Source: Desulfobulbus sp.
GTDB taxonomy: Bacteria > Desulfobacterota > Desulfobulbia > Desulfobulbales > Desulfobulbaceae
Length of the DNA: 7,782 bases
Assembly: GCA_030602145.1 (NCBI GenBank)
Contig: JAUWAH010000101.1
Location: 1-7,782 of the forward strand
Direction of reading: 5' to 3'
Shown: in pieces, positions 6,963 through 7,782 of the stretch
Layout: each line of letters starts with the position of its first letter
How positions within the stretch are numbered: the first letter of the stretch is position 1
Notes under the pieces: generated by a model
Told to the model about the DNA's origin: nothing
Seen by the model: the letters and a program-made list of their open reading frames with translations, nothing else
Database searches by the model: none
Translations under genes and position numbers: made by a program

Positions 6963-7782
6963 TCAGATGTCGAGATCAGCGACTTCGAGGGCGTGATTCT
7001 GGATGAAATCCCTTCGAGGCTCGACCTTGTCGCCCATGAGGGTGGTGAAAATATCGTCGGTCATCTCCATGTCGTCTATCTTCACCTGCACCAGGGTCCG
7101 GTTGGTCGGGTTCATGGTCGTTTCCCACAATTGTTCGGGATTCATCTCGCCCAACCCCTTATACCGTTGCAGATGGTAGCCCTTGAAGGTCTCCTCGCGC
7201 ACCAGTTCGATCAGTCGCCGCCAGTTTTCCGCTTCGAAGACGGTTTCCTGGCCGGAACCGGCTGTCTTGGTCACCGTAAATGTACCCTGCAGATAGGACC
7301 TGATGGTCTTGTACAGTTCCAGGGCATGACGATACTCGTTAATCAGTGGAATCCCGGGTCCCAGCAGGGTGGCCATATGTCCCTGACCGCGAAAAACGAC
7401 TTCGCACTCGACGCCCGCGGGCCGCCACGCACAGGTCCGGACGGGTCCGACCGTGGCTCCTTGTTGACCGAGTTGCGCCACCAGGCTGTCGACAAAGCCG
7501 CGATCTTCGAACTGACGGGCGGAATGCACATCCTGTTCAAGCAGAAAGAGGACCAGGGATTCGGGAATATTCAACCGTTCGAGGTAGGTTAATACCTTGG
7601 CGAAGGCGGACAGCTTGCGCAGGACTTGCACCAGATCCTCCCCGGCGATGACCTGATCCTGTTCGGTTTGAATACGCATCATCTGGCTGGCCTGAGAATA
7701 AAGAAAGGCGCTCAGGTCCTCATCGTTGAGAAAATATTGTTCCTTTTTCCCCTTCCCAAGACGGTAGAGCGGTGGCTGGCCG
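6963..7782 (-). CDS. gyrB: DNA gyrase subunit B, C-terminal part (gene continues past the right edge)
   Basis: About 272 C-terminal residues are visible; the ATPase and transducer domains and most of TOPRIM lie beyond the window. The fragment opens with [12 protein letters not shown], the conserved QPPLY of TOPRIM. It ends with the GyrA-contacting tail: [20 protein letters not shown], then [13 protein letters not shown] and a final DLDI, all hallmarks of GyrB rather than ParE. About 200 residues separate QPPLY from RYKGLG, against roughly 40 in short forms such as that of Bacillus. An insert of about 160 residues is therefore present, as in E. coli GyrB, where it touches GyrA and DNA. Internal methionines at 7682 are not starts, because the frame is open to the edge with conserved sequence. 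Confidence 0.97.
   Translation of the reverse strand, partial: GQPPLYRLGKGKKEQYFLNDEDLSAFLYSQASQMMRIQTEQDQVIAGEDLVQVLRKLSAFAKVLTYLERLNIPESLVLFLLEQDVHSARQFEDRGFVDSLVAQLGQQGATVGPVRTCAWRPAGVECEVVFRGQGHMATLLGPGIPLINEYRHALELYKTIRSYLQGTFTVTKTAGSGQETVFEAENWRRLIELVREETFKGYHLQRYKGLGEMNPEQLWETTMNPTNRTLVQVKIDDMEMTDDIFTTLMGDKVEPRRDFIQNHALEVADLDI

Noticed and set aside
6906..7592. A 228-codon + strand frame opposite gyrB
   Set aside because: It is the shadow of the conserved GyrB C-terminus, with no independent support.

Overview
The window looks like ordinary chromosomal sequence from a GC-rich, Gram-negative, probably anaerobic bacterium. A sulfate-reducer-like member of the Desulfobacterota is my best guess. 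The basis is a two-domain rubrerythrin next to a second rubredoxin-like redox protein, a GyrB carrying the long insert typical of proteobacterial enzymes, and the overall base composition. The assignment is an inference without a database search. I see no mobile element, CRISPR array, tRNA or rRNA.

Layout. On the + strand, the left edge (2-571) holds the 3' part of a TIGR03943/DUF1980 (YcgQ-like) putative permease subunit. Everything else is on the - strand. Read in the direction of transcription, from right to left, it runs: the 3' third of gyrB (7782-6963), complete gyrA (6906-4414), gpsA (4424-3405), a membrane protein with an N-terminal rubredoxin-like domain and a DUF2231-like domain (3341-2703), rubrerythrin (2569-2069), a strong GC-rich terminator hairpin (1965-1934), and an unrecognised 442-residue protein (1896-568). 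The last gene converges on the permease-subunit gene, and their stop codons share four bases.

How the genes fit together. gyrB, gyrA and gpsA form a tightly packed operon: a 56-nt gap, then an 11-bp overlap in which the last codons of gyrA carry the gpsA Shine-Dalgarno sequence. The rubredoxin/membrane protein follows after 63 nt with no obvious terminator, so it could be read from the same transcript. Rubrerythrin has its own plausible sigma70-type promoter with a small palindrome in the spacer, and a strong terminator after it. The rubredoxin/membrane fusion and rubrerythrin together suggest a peroxide-defence or redox pair, possibly with the membrane protein passing electrons to the soluble enzyme.

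The least understood gene is the 442-residue one. Its C-terminal half has a motif order reminiscent of the RelA/SpoT nucleotidyltransferase fold, but it lacks the substrate-stacking tyrosine motif. This is the best candidate here for something undescribed.
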